NCBI RefSeq assembly: GCF_900111365.1
Contig: NZ_FOGZ01000014.1
Coordinates: forward strand, 1-64,000
DNA from: Propionibacterium cyclohexanicum
Lineage (GTDB): Bacteria > Actinomycetota > Actinomycetes > Propionibacteriales > Propionibacteriaceae
Reading direction: 5' to 3'
DNA length: 64,000 nt
Below, piece after piece: positions 27,261-36,339 of this stretch (within the stretch, counting starts at the first letter, position 1; every line of letters starts with the position of its first letter). Position numbers and translations under genes: made by a program. The notes below the pieces were generated by a model, which saw nothing but the letters and a program-made list of their open reading frames with translations, made no database searches and was not told the DNA's origin.

Positions 27261-28252
27261 GTATCGAGATCGTGGGAGTCAACAAGTCATTCGGCGACTT
27301 CGCAGCGCTCACCGATGTCCATCTCGACATTCCCAGCGACAACATCACCGCCCTGCTCGGTCCCTCCGGCGGAGGGAAGACCACCTTGCTGCGCATCATC
27401 GCCGGGCTCGAGGCCGCCGACAGCGGGACGGTCGCCATCGAGGGGGTGGACGCCACCGGCATCCCGGCGCAGAAGCGCAACATCGGGTTCGTCTTTCAGC
27501 ACTACGCCGCTTTCAAGCACCTGACGGTCGCGAAGAATGTGGGCTTCGGATTGTCGATCAGGCACTGGCGCAAGCGCGATGTGGACAAGAAGGTCGACGA
27601 ACTGTTGCGGCTGGTCCATCTCGAGCAATTCGCCGACCGGCTGCCCTCCCAGCTGTCAGGAGGACAGCGCCAGCGGATGGCTCTGGCCAGGGCGCTGGCG
27701 ATCGAGCCGAAGCTGCTCTTGCTCGACGAGCCCTTCGGGGCGCTGGACGCCAAGGTGCGCAAGGAACTGCGCGACTGGCTGCGCCGGCTGCACGAGGAGG
27801 TGAAGGTGACGACGGTCTTCGTGACCCACGACCAGGAGGAGGCCCTCGAGGTCGCCGACAATGTGGTGGTCATGAACGCCGGCAGGATCGAGCAGTCGGG
27901 TCCGCCGGTGGAGCTCTACGACGAGCCGGCAAGTCGTTTCGTCATGAGCTTCCTCGGTGAGGTCACCACCCTGGACCACCATCTCATCCGTCCCCACGAC
28001 ATCGCCGTGCACACCGAACCGGTGCCGGGGGGAGTTGCCGGAGTGATCGTGCACTGGCAGCGGATCGGCTTCGAGGTCCGAATCGGTGTGCGCCCACAGT
28101 CCGACAGCCAGGATGCGCCCGAGATCGCCGTGCGGCTCACCCGCACCCTCGCCCACGCTCTCGGGCTTGGCGAGGGGGTGCGGGTGTGGCTCGAGCCGGA
28201 GAAGGGCGCCACGGTGATCCCGGCGCTGGAAGCGGTGCGTCCGGCGGCGTGA
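27257..28252 (+). CDS. cysA: Sulfate ABC transporter ATP-binding protein CysA
   Basis: 331-residue ATPase. Walker A is GPSGGGKTT, the Q-loop FVFQHYAAF, the signature [15 protein letters not shown], Walker [21 protein letters not shown] and the switch histidine in [12 protein letters not shown]-terminal TOBE-like domain (about 245-331) follows. AAGGAGAA precedes the ATG, which overlaps the cysW stop. Powers sulfate/thiosulfate import. Confidence 0.95.
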   Translation: MSIEIVGVNKSFGDFAALTDVHLDIPSDNITALLGPSGGGKTTLLRIIAGLEAADSGTVAIEGVDATGIPAQKRNIGFVFQHYAAFKHLTVAKNVGFGLSIRHWRKRDVDKKVDELLRLVHLEQFADRLPSQLSGGQRQRMALARALAIEPKLLLLDEPFGALDAKVRKELRDWLRRLHEEVKVTTVFVTHDQEEALEVADNVVVMNAGRIEQSGPPVELYDEPASRFVMSFLGEVTTLDHHLIRPHDIAVHTEPVPGGVAGVIVHWQRIGFEVRIGVRPQSDSQDAPEIAVRLTRTLAHALGLGEGVRVWLEPEKGATVIPALEAVRPAA

Positions 28253-28363
28253 ATGGTTCGCGTCGCCGGATCCCGGGACTTCGCGACTTAGGGTCTCCTC
28301 AGCTTGTCCGATAGCCTCGGGGACGAAGCACCAGTCACCGTGACGCGAATCGAGGATCCACTG

Positions 28364-29086
28364 ATGAGCAGTCAGCCCAGCACCCACGCGACAGCCCAGA
28401 ACAGCCAGGCCGCACCGGACGCAGGAACCATCCACTACGCGATGTACAGCGTCTTCAAGGCGACGTCTGCGCTGCCTGCCGACCGGGCCGAGCGGGCCGA
28501 CGCCGTCGGTGGACTCGAGACGCGCCTGGCCGGGATCGACGACCTCACGACGCGCGGCTGGTATGACCTGTCCGGACTTCGCGCCGACGCGGACGTCCTG
28601 GTCTGGTGGACGGCGCACAGCTCCGAGACTCTCCAGGAGGCCTACCGGGCGGTCCGCAGGAGCACGATCGGCAGGCACCTGGGGGCGGTCTGGTCGGCGC
28701 TGGGCGTGCACCGCCAGGCCGAGTTCAACGCCTCCCACATGCCCTCCTTCGCGGCGGGCCTGCCACCGCTGCGCTATCTGTGCGTCTACCCCTTCGACCG
28801 AAGCTACGACTGGTACCTGCTAGGCGAGGGAGAACGGCGCACCCTGCTGGGCGAACACGGACGCGCAGCTCAAGCTTTCAAGGACGTGCAGGCGAACACC
28901 CTTGCGGCCTTCGGCCTGGGCGACAACGAATGGCTGCTGGCCCTGGAATCCGACGAGCTGGTCCGCATCGTCGACCTCATCCGCCATCTTCGCGCCACCG
29001 GCGCCCGCCGCCATGTGCGCAACGAGATCCCCTTCTTCACCGGTCCGCGTCGTCCGGCCGTCGAGTTGTTCGCAGACCTGGCCTGA
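28364..29086 (+). CDS. hemQ: Coproheme decarboxylase (HemQ, chlorite dismutase-like)
   Basis: 240-residue actinobacterial-type HemQ that converts coproheme III to haem b in the coproporphyrin-dependent pathway. Conserved segments are HYAMYSVFK, GWYDLSGLRADADVLVWW, YPFDRSYDWYLL with the radical tyrosine, and EHGRAAQ containing the probable proximal histidine. The start MSSQPSTHAT at 28364 is preceded by GAGGA; a TTG start at 28304 is less likely. Other haem genes are not in this window. Confidence 0.9.
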   Translation: MSSQPSTHATAQNSQAAPDAGTIHYAMYSVFKATSALPADRAERADAVGGLETRLAGIDDLTTRGWYDLSGLRADADVLVWWTAHSSETLQEAYRAVRRSTIGRHLGAVWSALGVHRQAEFNASHMPSFAAGLPPLRYLCVYPFDRSYDWYLLGEGERRTLLGEHGRAAQAFKDVQANTLAAFGLGDNEWLLALESDELVRIVDLIRHLRATGARRHVRNEIPFFTGPRRPAVELFADLA

Positions 29087-29115
29087 TCCCGATCGGCCTC
29101 GGGGACCGGCGTCGT

Positions 29116-29997
29116 TCAGCTGTTCTCGATCTCGTCCAGGTCCTGATAGCTCGCGGCGATGAGTCCCACGCGGCGCTGTCCCTGGGCGCCGACGATGGCG
29201 CTCGCCTCGTTGGCGATCATCGCCACCAGGGCCATGGCCGAGGCATAGGAGCTGAACGGGCCCGAGGAGTCGAGCGAACAGGGCAGGAAGTGCGTGACGT
29301 CCTGCTCGTAGTGGCGCGCGGAGTTGTCGGCGATGAGCACCACATCGGCGCGCAGCGCCACGCAGTAGCGCAACAGCCGCCCGAACCCCGAGGTGCGCCG
29401 CCGCAGGCCGACCAGCACCACCGTGTCCCCGGGCCCCACTCCCACCAGGTCCTCGCCGAAGGTCTGCCCGGGCAGCGGCAGCAGATAGCTGCCGCGCCGC
29501 AGCTGGACGAGCTGCTGGCGAAGGTGCAGTGCCACCGGATAGGAGTTCCGCTCCCCGATGATGACCAGCGAGGCAGCCCCCATCATGCTGCGGACGCTCG
29601 CCTGCAGCCGCCCGTCCGCCAGCCGGGCGAGCTGGGTGAGATTGCGGGTCTCCTGGGCGAGCGAGGCGTCGATCCCGTTGTTGACGCCCAGCGGGATGCC
29701 CCGGTCCCGGCGGGCCTCGCTGCGCATCTGGGCGAACGACTCATATCCCAGGCGCCGGTACAGCCTGCTCAGCGTGGGCCGCGAGACGCCGCTGAGCTCC
29801 GACAGCTCGGCGGAGGAGTAGGACGCCAGATCGTCCAGGTGCTCCAGGATCGTCTCGGCGGCCCGGCGCTCCTGACTCGTCAGCTCCGCGTACACCCCGG
29901 CGATCCGGGCTTCGATCGGATCGACCGTGCTCAGCGCGCGATCCGGTGGCGGTGCGGACCCGCTTGCGATGTCGGTCTCCAGCTCCCTGCGCCCCAT
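29116..29997 (-). CDS. RpiR/MurR-family transcriptional regulator (HTH_6 plus SIS domain)
   Basis: 293 residues. The N-terminal helix-turn-helix domain (about 30-110) contains SSAELSELSGVSRPTLSRLYRRLGYESFAQMR, typical of RpiR. The C-terminal SIS domain has SLVIIGERNSYPVA and GDTVVLVGLRRRTSG, and probably binds a phosphosugar or other metabolite. RBS GGGGGAG precedes the ATG. It is downstream of and co-directional with the allantoin genes (81 bp from allC), which makes it a candidate for the regulator of that cluster. Confidence 0.85.
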   Translation of the reverse strand: MGRRELETDIASGSAPPPDRALSTVDPIEARIAGVYAELTSQERRAAETILEHLDDLASYSSAELSELSGVSRPTLSRLYRRLGYESFAQMRSEARRDRGIPLGVNNGIDASLAQETRNLTQLARLADGRLQASVRSMMGAASLVIIGERNSYPVALHLRQQLVQLRRGSYLLPLPGQTFGEDLVGVGPGDTVVLVGLRRRTSGFGRLLRYCVALRADVVLIADNSARHYEQDVTHFLPCSLDSSGPFSSYASAMALVAMIANEASAIVGAQGQRRVGLIAASYQDLDEIENS

Positions 29998-30078
29998 CCG
30001 GCTCCCCCTTTTCGGTGCGTGCGGCTGTCCTGTGCGAATGGGCGGTGACCAGTCTTGCCGGACGGCGCCCAGGACGGT

Positions 30079-31383
30079 TCAGGCGCCCTGCCGCCTGCGG
30101 TAATGCTCGGCCACCTGCCAGATGGCTGCTTCATAGGCGTCGAGGGCCACAGCGACATCCTCGGTGAGCACCGATTCGTCGGGGGCATGGCTGATGCCGT
30201 CATGGCAGCGCACGAAGAGCATGGCGACCTCGCACAGATCAGCGACTGCCATGGCGTCGTGTCCAGCGCGCGACCACATGCGCATCGGCGGTTCGGTGGC
30301 TGCGGTGGCCTGGGTGATGCCGGCGCCGATGGCGTCCATGAGTGCCGGTGCGCAGCCCACTCCGTGGGCCTGGTGGATCTGATTGATGTCCAGGGTCAGT
30401 CCACGGCGCCGGCAGATCGCCTCGAACTCCTCGTGGATGAGATCCCAGGCCCTGTCGCGGGCCTCATCTGTCTCGGCCCGCAGGTCGAGGCTGAACACCG
30501 CTTCGCCAGGCACGATATTGACCGCGCCAGGTTCGACGCGTAACTGCCCGACGGTGGCGATGACGTCCTGCTGCTGACCGATCCGCTCGACGGCCGCGAC
30601 GGCTTCGGCCGCGCCGACCAGGGCATCCCTGCGCCGCGGATAGGGGGTGCCACCGGCATGGCGGGCTTCGCCGGTGATGGTGATCTCGAAGCGCCGGGCT
30701 CCCGCGATGGAGGTGACCACGCCGAGCGGCAGGCCGGCCGCCTCCAGGGCCGGGCCCTGCTCGATATGGGCTTCCAGATAGCCGATGACCTCGGCGGGCT
30801 TCTTCGCGGCCTCGCCGATCCGCTCGGGGCACAGCCCGAAATCGCTGAAAGCCTGCCGCAGGCTCACGCCCTGGGCGTCGTGCAACTGCCACAGGTCGTC
30901 ATTCCACGTGCCGGCCAGGGCCCGCGAGCACAGCAGGGTGGCGCCGAAGCGCACACCCTCCTCCTCGTGGAAGGCATAGGTCTCCAGCGCAAACGGCAGC
31001 CGGGCGCCGCTCGCCCCGATACGCCGGGCCACCTCGATCTCCAGCAGGACACCGAGAATGCCGTCGTACCGGCCGGCGTCGGGGACGGTGTCCAGGTGCG
31101 AGCCGAGGATGAGCGCCGGCAGGCCAGGCCTGTCGCCCTCAAGGCGCCCCACACGCGAACCCGAGGCGTCGCGCCAGGTCGCCAGCCCAGCCTCGGCCAT
31201 CCACTGGGCAGCCAGCGCGTCGACCTGGGCGTGCTCGGGACTGAGATAGACCCGCTCGATACCTCCGTCCATCGAGGAATGGCTCGCCAGCTCGTCGCAG
31301 CGCGCCATGATGAGGCGTGCCTGGTCGTCGCGCCGCACAGCGGACATCTCGCTCATCGTGCCGGTCGTGCTGTGCGCGCTCAT
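30079..31383 (-). CDS. allC: Allantoate amidohydrolase (M20 Zn-dependent amidase/carbamoylase)
   Basis: 434-residue metal-dependent hydrolase that converts allantoate toward ureidoglycine, releasing ammonia and CO2. Metal ligands are seen in LGSHLDTVPDAGRYDG and AFHEEEGVRFG; the AHIEQGPALE and HAGGTPYPRRRDA segments belong to the hydantoinase/carbamoylase dimerisation and bridging regions, and SRAGHDAM is the late metal motif. ATG 31383 overlaps the pucG stop (ATGA). Context with allB and pucG makes allantoate the likely substrate. Confidence 0.9.
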   Translation of the reverse strand: MSAHSTTGTMSEMSAVRRDDQARLIMARCDELASHSSMDGGIERVYLSPEHAQVDALAAQWMAEAGLATWRDASGSRVGRLEGDRPGLPALILGSHLDTVPDAGRYDGILGVLLEIEVARRIGASGARLPFALETYAFHEEEGVRFGATLLCSRALAGTWNDDLWQLHDAQGVSLRQAFSDFGLCPERIGEAAKKPAEVIGYLEAHIEQGPALEAAGLPLGVVTSIAGARRFEITITGEARHAGGTPYPRRRDALVGAAEAVAAVERIGQQQDVIATVGQLRVEPGAVNIVPGEAVFSLDLRAETDEARDRAWDLIHEEFEAICRRRGLTLDINQIHQAHGVGCAPALMDAIGAGITQATAATEPPMRMWSRAGHDAMAVADLCEVAMLFVRCHDGISHAPDESVLTEDVAVALDAYEAAIWQVAEHYRRRQGA

Positions 31384-32597
31384 CGGGCATTGTCCCGGTA
31401 GTGATCGAGGGCAGCATCGACGCCACCGCCGGCGGGTACCCGGACGCCGAAGCGCCGCAGCTCGGCCTCGAGGCCTGCCAGAGTGGCCAGCACCGCGTCG
31501 CGCCGGGCGTTGTAGCCCATCACGCCCACTCGCCATACGACCCCCGCCAGCGGGCCGAAGGAGGTGCCGATCTCGATCCCGAAGTCCTCGAGCAGCGCAG
31601 CGCGCAGCTCGTCGCCGGGCAGCCCCTCGGGGATCTTCACGCCGATGACATTGTTCATCCGGTGCGCCTGGTCGCCGAACAGTTCCAGGCCCAGGCCCTT
31701 CAGCCCGGCGGCCATCGCTGCCCCGTGCAGCGCGTGGCGGGCGACAGCCTGCGCCACGCCCTCCTCGGCGACGAGCCGGGCGCACTCCCGGGCGCCATAG
31801 AGCATGGTGGCGGATTCGGTGTGATGGTTGAGACGCGTGGGCCCCCAGTAGTCCATGAGCATGCCGAGATCGAAGTAGTTGGAGGCAATGCGCACGCCCT
31901 GGCCGGCGGTGCCGTCCGAGAGGCCTGCCTCGACGTGCGCGCGGGCCTCGATCACCTCGCGGGCCCGCTCGGAGATCGTGATCGGTGCTGAACCGGAGGG
32001 TCCGCCGAGGCATTTTTGCAGGCCGCAGCTCACCACGTCCAGATCCCACTCGTCGGTGAGCAGGGTGTTGCCGACGATGGACGCGGTGGCATCCACATAG
32101 CTCAGGACGCCATGCTTGCGGCAGATCGCGCCGATACCTGCCAGGGGCTGATTCATCGTGGTGGCGGTGTCCCCCTGAACGGTCGCGAAGACCGCTGGCT
32201 GGTGGGCGCGGATCGCCTCCTCGATCTCGGCGTCGGTGAAGACCGTTCCCCACGGCCGTTCGATGGTGACGACTTCGGCGCCTACCCGCTCGGCGATCTC
32301 CTTGAGCAGGAGGCCGAAGCGGCCCATCACTGCGATGAGAACCTTCTGGCCGGGTTCGACGATCGAGACGAGGGCCGCCTCGATGGCGGCCCGGGAGGTG
32401 CCGTCGACGACGAAGGTGGCCCAGTTCTTCGTCCCGAAGACGGTCCGGTAGAGATCCATCGTCTCGTTCATGGTGGCGGTCATCCAGGGATCGAACTGGC
32501 CGACCAGGGCCGAGGACATTGCGCGGGTGACGCGCGGGTCGGCGTTGATCGGGCCGGGTCCCATGAGCAGCCGGGTGGGTGGATTGAGTTGGTCCAT
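31380..32597 (-). CDS. pucG: (S)-ureidoglycine-glyoxylate aminotransferase (PucG-like, class V)
   Basis: 405-residue PLP enzyme of the alanine-glyoxylate aminotransferase family. The PLP lysine is in SCGLQKCLGGPSG, the preceding VDATASIVG holds the PLP-ring aspartate, and the N-terminal LLMGPGPIN is the family signature. PucG moves the amino group of ureidoglycine to glyoxylate, giving glycine and oxalurate; position between allC and allB supports this over plain serine/alanine-glyoxylate activity. Two copies of the 15-bp allantoin operator lie upstream. Confidence 0.87.
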   Translation of the reverse strand: MDQLNPPTRLLMGPGPINADPRVTRAMSSALVGQFDPWMTATMNETMDLYRTVFGTKNWATFVVDGTSRAAIEAALVSIVEPGQKVLIAVMGRFGLLLKEIAERVGAEVVTIERPWGTVFTDAEIEEAIRAHQPAVFATVQGDTATTMNQPLAGIGAICRKHGVLSYVDATASIVGNTLLTDEWDLDVVSCGLQKCLGGPSGSAPITISERAREVIEARAHVEAGLSDGTAGQGVRIASNYFDLGMLMDYWGPTRLNHHTESATMLYGARECARLVAEEGVAQAVARHALHGAAMAAGLKGLGLELFGDQAHRMNNVIGVKIPEGLPGDELRAALLEDFGIEIGTSFGPLAGVVWRVGVMGYNARRDAVLATLAGLEAELRRFGVRVPAGGGVDAALDHYRDNAR

Positions 32598-32757
32598 CGT
32601 GGTTTCGAACTCCTAGTTGTGTCGGGGCGAGTCCTGGTGTGCGGAGAACCTGCCGTGCGCGGCTGGCAGGGCTATCACCCTCGCGCCGTGGTGGAGCGGC
32701 CGGCGCACGCCGATTCACGTCCCGGGAACCGTGCCCCTGAACACAGAACGCCATGTA

Positions 32758-32772
32758 TGAAACGATCGTTCC
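32758..32772. promoter_or_regulatory. Allantoin-cluster operator, copy A
   Basis: TGAAACGATCGTTCC, with a perfect palindromic core AACGATCGTT. It is one of four related sites in this cluster and lies 160 bp upstream of the pucG start (minus-strand gene). Confidence 0.6.
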
Positions 32773-32853
32773 ACTCACACCAGTCTGCGACCTGCTCAGA
32801 CACCACGCAACTGGGCGGGCACAGTGTCACACACCTGAAACGTGTCACATACC

Positions 32854-32868
32854 TGAAACGTTCGTTCC
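32854..32868. promoter_or_regulatory. Allantoin-cluster operator, copy B
   Basis: TGAAACGTTCGTTCC; its reverse complement is identical over all 15 bases to the site before the NCS1 permease (34478). A partial copy, CCTGAAACG, lies 18 bp to the left (32834-32842). Located in the 348-bp gap between pucG and allB. Confidence 0.65.
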
Positions 32869-32945
32869 GGGGGTGGGGCCTGCGAGCCGCTTCGGATTGG
32901 ATGAGGGACGAGAGCTGCGAGCGGGTGGGTGAGCCGGCTGAGGAT

Positions 32946-34271
32946 TCAGGAGCGGAAGAGCTCGTGCCCGATCGGCTTCGTGCCGTCCAGGTGGTTTCCG
33001 CGCAGCCATACGTCGGTGATCGAGCCGATGGACTGGTAGCCGTGCCAGGCCGAGATCGGATTGCGGTGACGCAGCGCGGCAGCATCGACGGTGAGCGGTG
33101 TGCGTGGTGACCAGATCGCCAGATCGGCGTCGTGCCCGACCACCAGACCACCCTTGTTCGGGACGGACATGAGTTCGGCAGGACCCTGCGACATCCACCG
33201 GGCCACCCGTTCCAGCCCGATTCCGCGGCGGGTGGCGGCGTCCAGCATGGCGGTGTAGCCCACCTGGACGCCGGCGATCCCGCCCCAGGCCAGTTGCAGA
33301 TCGCCGTCGCCGGCGAACTTGCGGGCCCGAGTCGAGGGAGAGTGGTCCGTCACGACGATGTCGATGAGCCCGTCGAGCAGACCCTGCCACAGCGCCTCCT
33401 GGTTCCCGGCGTCACGGATCGGCGGACAGCACTTGAACTCCGGTGCGCCGTCAGGAATCGTCTCGGCCGACAAGCACAGATAGTGCGGGCAGGTCTCCAC
33501 GCTGAGCGGAAGGCCCTCCGCGCGGGCCGCAGCCACCAGCTCCAGGCCTCTTGCGCTGGACAGGTGCAGCAGGTGGGTACGGCAGCCGGTCTCACGCATC
33601 GTGGCAATGACCAGTTCGATCGCCCGCAACTCCGCCTCGGCTGGCCGGCTGTTCAGGAAATCGGCGTAGGCCCGGGAATGGCGGGCGGGAGCCGCCTCGA
33701 TGGTCTTCTCGTCCTCGGCATGGACGATGAGCAGGCCGTGGAAGGAGGCGATCTCGGTCATTGCGCGATGCAGCTGGCCGGCATCGAGGGGCTCGAACTC
33801 ATCGACGCCGCTGGGCAGTGTGAAGCACTTGAAGCCGAAGACGCCCTCGTCCCACAGCTGTTCGAGATGCCCGAGGTTCTGCGGGACGGCCCCGCCCCAG
33901 TAGCCGAGGTCGACCGACAGCTTGCCGGCTGCGGCCGAGCGCTTCGTGGCCAGGGCCTCGGGCGAGGTGGTGGAGGGGATCGAGTTGAGCGGCATGTCCA
34001 GGACGGTCGTCACCCCACCTGCTGCCGCAGCGGCGGTTCCCGAGGCAAAGCCCTCCCATTCGGTGCGTCCGGGCTCATTGAGATGAACGTGCGTGTCGAC
34101 GCCGCCGGGCAGCAGCACATCTCCCGGATCGACCCGGATGTCTGCGTCCGGTGTCTCGGCGCTGGTGACAGTGGCGATGGTGCCGTTCGTCACGGTGACG
34201 GTGAGCGGGCCAACGCCTGTGGGGCTGACGGCATGAGCGGCGGAGATGGTGAAAGAGGATGGTTCTGGCAT
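32946..34271 (-). CDS. allB: Allantoinase
   Basis: 441-residue cyclic amidohydrolase opening the hydantoin ring of allantoin to allantoate. The metal-binding HxH motif is DTHVHLNEPGR near residue 60, the carbamylated lysine is in GVFGFKCF, further histidines are in LIVHAED and THLLHLSS, and the late aspartate is in VVTDHSPS. GGAGG precedes the ATG. Separated from pucG by the 348-bp operator region, so the gene probably has its own promoter at 34.3 kb, divergent from the permease. Confidence 0.93.
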   Translation of the reverse strand: MPEPSSFTISAAHAVSPTGVGPLTVTVTNGTIATVTSAETPDADIRVDPGDVLLPGGVDTHVHLNEPGRTEWEGFASGTAAAAAGGVTTVLDMPLNSIPSTTSPEALATKRSAAAGKLSVDLGYWGGAVPQNLGHLEQLWDEGVFGFKCFTLPSGVDEFEPLDAGQLHRAMTEIASFHGLLIVHAEDEKTIEAAPARHSRAYADFLNSRPAEAELRAIELVIATMRETGCRTHLLHLSSARGLELVAAARAEGLPLSVETCPHYLCLSAETIPDGAPEFKCCPPIRDAGNQEALWQGLLDGLIDIVVTDHSPSTRARKFAGDGDLQLAWGGIAGVQVGYTAMLDAATRRGIGLERVARWMSQGPAELMSVPNKGGLVVGHDADLAIWSPRTPLTVDAAALRHRNPISAWHGYQSIGSITDVWLRGNHLDGTKPIGHELFRS

Positions 34272-34335
34272 GCGTGCCTCCGACGAATCGGTGACGTCAG
34301 GGTTGACGCCGGAGTGGAAAGTAGCACGGTTTTGT

Positions 34336-34350
34336 GGAATCTGCGTTTCA
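34336..34350. promoter_or_regulatory. Allantoin-cluster operator, weaker copy near the allB promoter
   Basis: GGAATCTGCGTTTCA matches the permease-side site GGAACGAACGTTTCA at 11 of 15 positions. It lies 65 bp upstream of allB, in the divergent allB/permease promoter region. Confidence 0.45.
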
Positions 34351-34477
34351 GCTCCGAGGGACGACTACGTACTCGTATTCAGCCGTGAGACTCACAGCAG
34401 ATCGAAACAAGGATGAAACAATGCTGCCCACCGTGTGACACGAGATTGAAACATCTGTTTGGCATTCTAGTTTTCGT

Positions 34478-34492
34478 GGAACGAACGTTTCA
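34478..34492. promoter_or_regulatory. Allantoin-cluster operator before the NCS1 permease
   Basis: GGAACGAACGTTTCA, the exact reverse complement of copy B at 32854. It ends 24 bases before the permease start and so would overlap the promoter or transcription start. A looser TGAAAC-GTTT pair is at 34447-34460. Confidence 0.65.
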
Positions 34493-34516
34493 TTCAGCTC
34501 AACTTGGAGGTCCCCC

Positions 34517-36043
34517 GTGGCGATGCAGACCACACTCCAGCCCGAAGACCGCTCCGTCTCGTCGGCCACGACGGCCCAGTCGGACGTGCATGTCGGGCCC
34601 GACTATCACCTCAGCCTGTACAACGACGACCTGGCCCCCTTGGTCAAGAAGCGCTGGACCTGGTACAACGTCTTCGCCTTCTGGATGTCGGATGTTCACT
34701 CGGTCGGCGGATACGTCACTGCTGGCAGCCTGTTCGCCTTCGGCCTGGCCAGCTGGCAGGTCTTCGTCTGCCTGATCGTCGGCATCGTCATCGTCATGGC
34801 GCTCGCCAATCTGGTGGCCAAGCCCAGCCAGCAGGCCGGCACCCCGTTCCCGGTCATCTCCCGGGCACCCTTCGGCGTGCGGGGCGCCAACATCCCCGCA
34901 GTGCTCCGAGGGCTCATCGCAGTGGCCTGGTACGGGGTGCAGACCTACCTGGCGTCCAATGCTCTCGTCATCGTCGCCGTGAAGCTGTGGCCGGGCCTGG
35001 CCCCCTATGCCGACAAGAGCCAGCACGGATTCGTCGGGCTGTCCACGGTGGGATGGGTCGCCTATCTGGTGCTGTGGGTGGCGCAGGCATTCGTCTTCTG
35101 GCACGGCATGAACAGCATTCGCAAATTCATCGGCTGGGCGGGTCCGGCGGTCTACGTCGTGATGATCGCGTTGACGATCTACCTGGTGAGCAAGGCCGGT
35201 GCCAGCAACATCAACCTCACGCTCGGCTCGGTCAAGTATTCCGGCGGCAAGGCGCTGTGGGAGATGGTGATTGCCACTTCGATCGTCGTGAGCTATTTCT
35301 CGGGCCCGCTGCTCAACTTCGGGGACATCTCGCGCTACGGACGGACGATGAAGGACGTCAAGAGGGGCAACTTCTGGGGCCTGCCGGTGAACTTCACCTT
35401 CTTCTCGGTCCTCACCGTGATCTGCGCTGCGGCAACCCTGCCGGTGTACGGCCAGCTCATCACCGATCCGGTGGAGACGGTGGGACGTATCGACAACACC
35501 TTTGCCGTGGTGCTGGGCGCCCTCACCTTCGCGATCGCGACCGTCGGCATCAACATCGTGGCCAACTTCATCAGCCCGGCCTTCGACTTCTCGCACGTCG
35601 CACCGCAGAAGATCTCCTGGCGGGCAGGCGGCATGGTGGCTGCCGTGGGCTCGGTGCTCATCACGCCGTGGAATCTGTACTCCAGCCCCGAGGTGATCCA
35701 CTACACGCTCGACGTGCTGGCCAGCTTCACCGGCCCGCTGTTCGGCATCCTGGTCTGCGACTACTACCTCATCCGTCACCAGCACGTGGTGGTCGACGAT
35801 CTCTACACGGTCAAGCCGAGCGGGCGCTACTTCTATCGCAAGGGCGTCAACCCCAAGGCCGTCGCCGCGACGGTGGCCGGGGGCCTGGTGGCGCTGGCGA
35901 TCGTCATGATCCCGGCCGCCCCCTTCAAGGAGATCGCCAACTTCTCGTGGTTCATCGGCGCCGGGCTCGGTGCACTGGTGTACTTCGCGGTCTCGAAGGG
36001 TGACCGCGAGAAGTATCGCGCGGATCTGCCTGCCCTGGTCTGA
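34517..36043 (+). CDS. NCS1-family allantoin/nucleobase permease
   Basis: 508-residue membrane transporter with about 12 spans. The N-terminal VKKRWTWYNVFAFWMSDVHSVGGY and the SRAPFGVRGANIPAVLRGLIAVAWYGVQTYL region are strong NCS1 signatures (Mhp1/PucI/allantoin permeases). GTG 34517 is spaced 6 bases from TTGGAGG; the in-frame ATG at 34523 is an alternative. Divergent from allB with shared operators, so allantoin is the likely substrate, imported with H+ or Na+. Confidence 0.9.
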   Translation: MAMQTTLQPEDRSVSSATTAQSDVHVGPDYHLSLYNDDLAPLVKKRWTWYNVFAFWMSDVHSVGGYVTAGSLFAFGLASWQVFVCLIVGIVIVMALANLVAKPSQQAGTPFPVISRAPFGVRGANIPAVLRGLIAVAWYGVQTYLASNALVIVAVKLWPGLAPYADKSQHGFVGLSTVGWVAYLVLWVAQAFVFWHGMNSIRKFIGWAGPAVYVVMIALTIYLVSKAGASNINLTLGSVKYSGGKALWEMVIATSIVVSYFSGPLLNFGDISRYGRTMKDVKRGNFWGLPVNFTFFSVLTVICAAATLPVYGQLITDPVETVGRIDNTFAVVLGALTFAIATVGINIVANFISPAFDFSHVAPQKISWRAGGMVAAVGSVLITPWNLYSSPEVIHYTLDVLASFTGPLFGILVCDYYLIRHQHVVVDDLYTVKPSGRYFYRKGVNPKAVAATVAGGLVALAIVMIPAAPFKEIANFSWFIGAGLGALVYFAVSKGDREKYRADLPALV

Positions 36044-36055
36044 GCGCGCAGGCGT

Positions 36056-36080
36056 CCGGCACCCGAGCTCGGGGTGCCGG
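36056..36080 (+). terminator. Hairpin terminator after the NCS1 permease
   Basis: CCGGCACCC (36056-36064) pairs perfectly with GGGTGCCGG (36072-36080) around a 7-base loop, 12 bp after the permease stop. No T-run follows, as is usual in this genome. It separates the permease from the racemase gene; the 36081-36339 stretch beyond it holds nothing else I can identify. Confidence 0.55.
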
Positions 36081-36339
36081 GCACCTGCGCTGTGCCGCCA
36101 AAGTTGTGCTGCCATCTCGGTGTGTCGCCGTCCCCGATCGCTGAGCCCTGCGGGCACCCAGGCGCTGCCCCCAGTACGGGCAGCTGGGCCTCGGATATGG
36201 CGTTACCGGATGAGGTGGTGTCGGATGAGCGGGTTCCCGGGCCGTCACCAGTGAGCGACTGGCGATTGTGCGGAGCCCAGTCATTCCTCGATCTCAAGGA
36301 CACTCGATTTCACGAGCACTCGATCTAAAGGACATCTGC

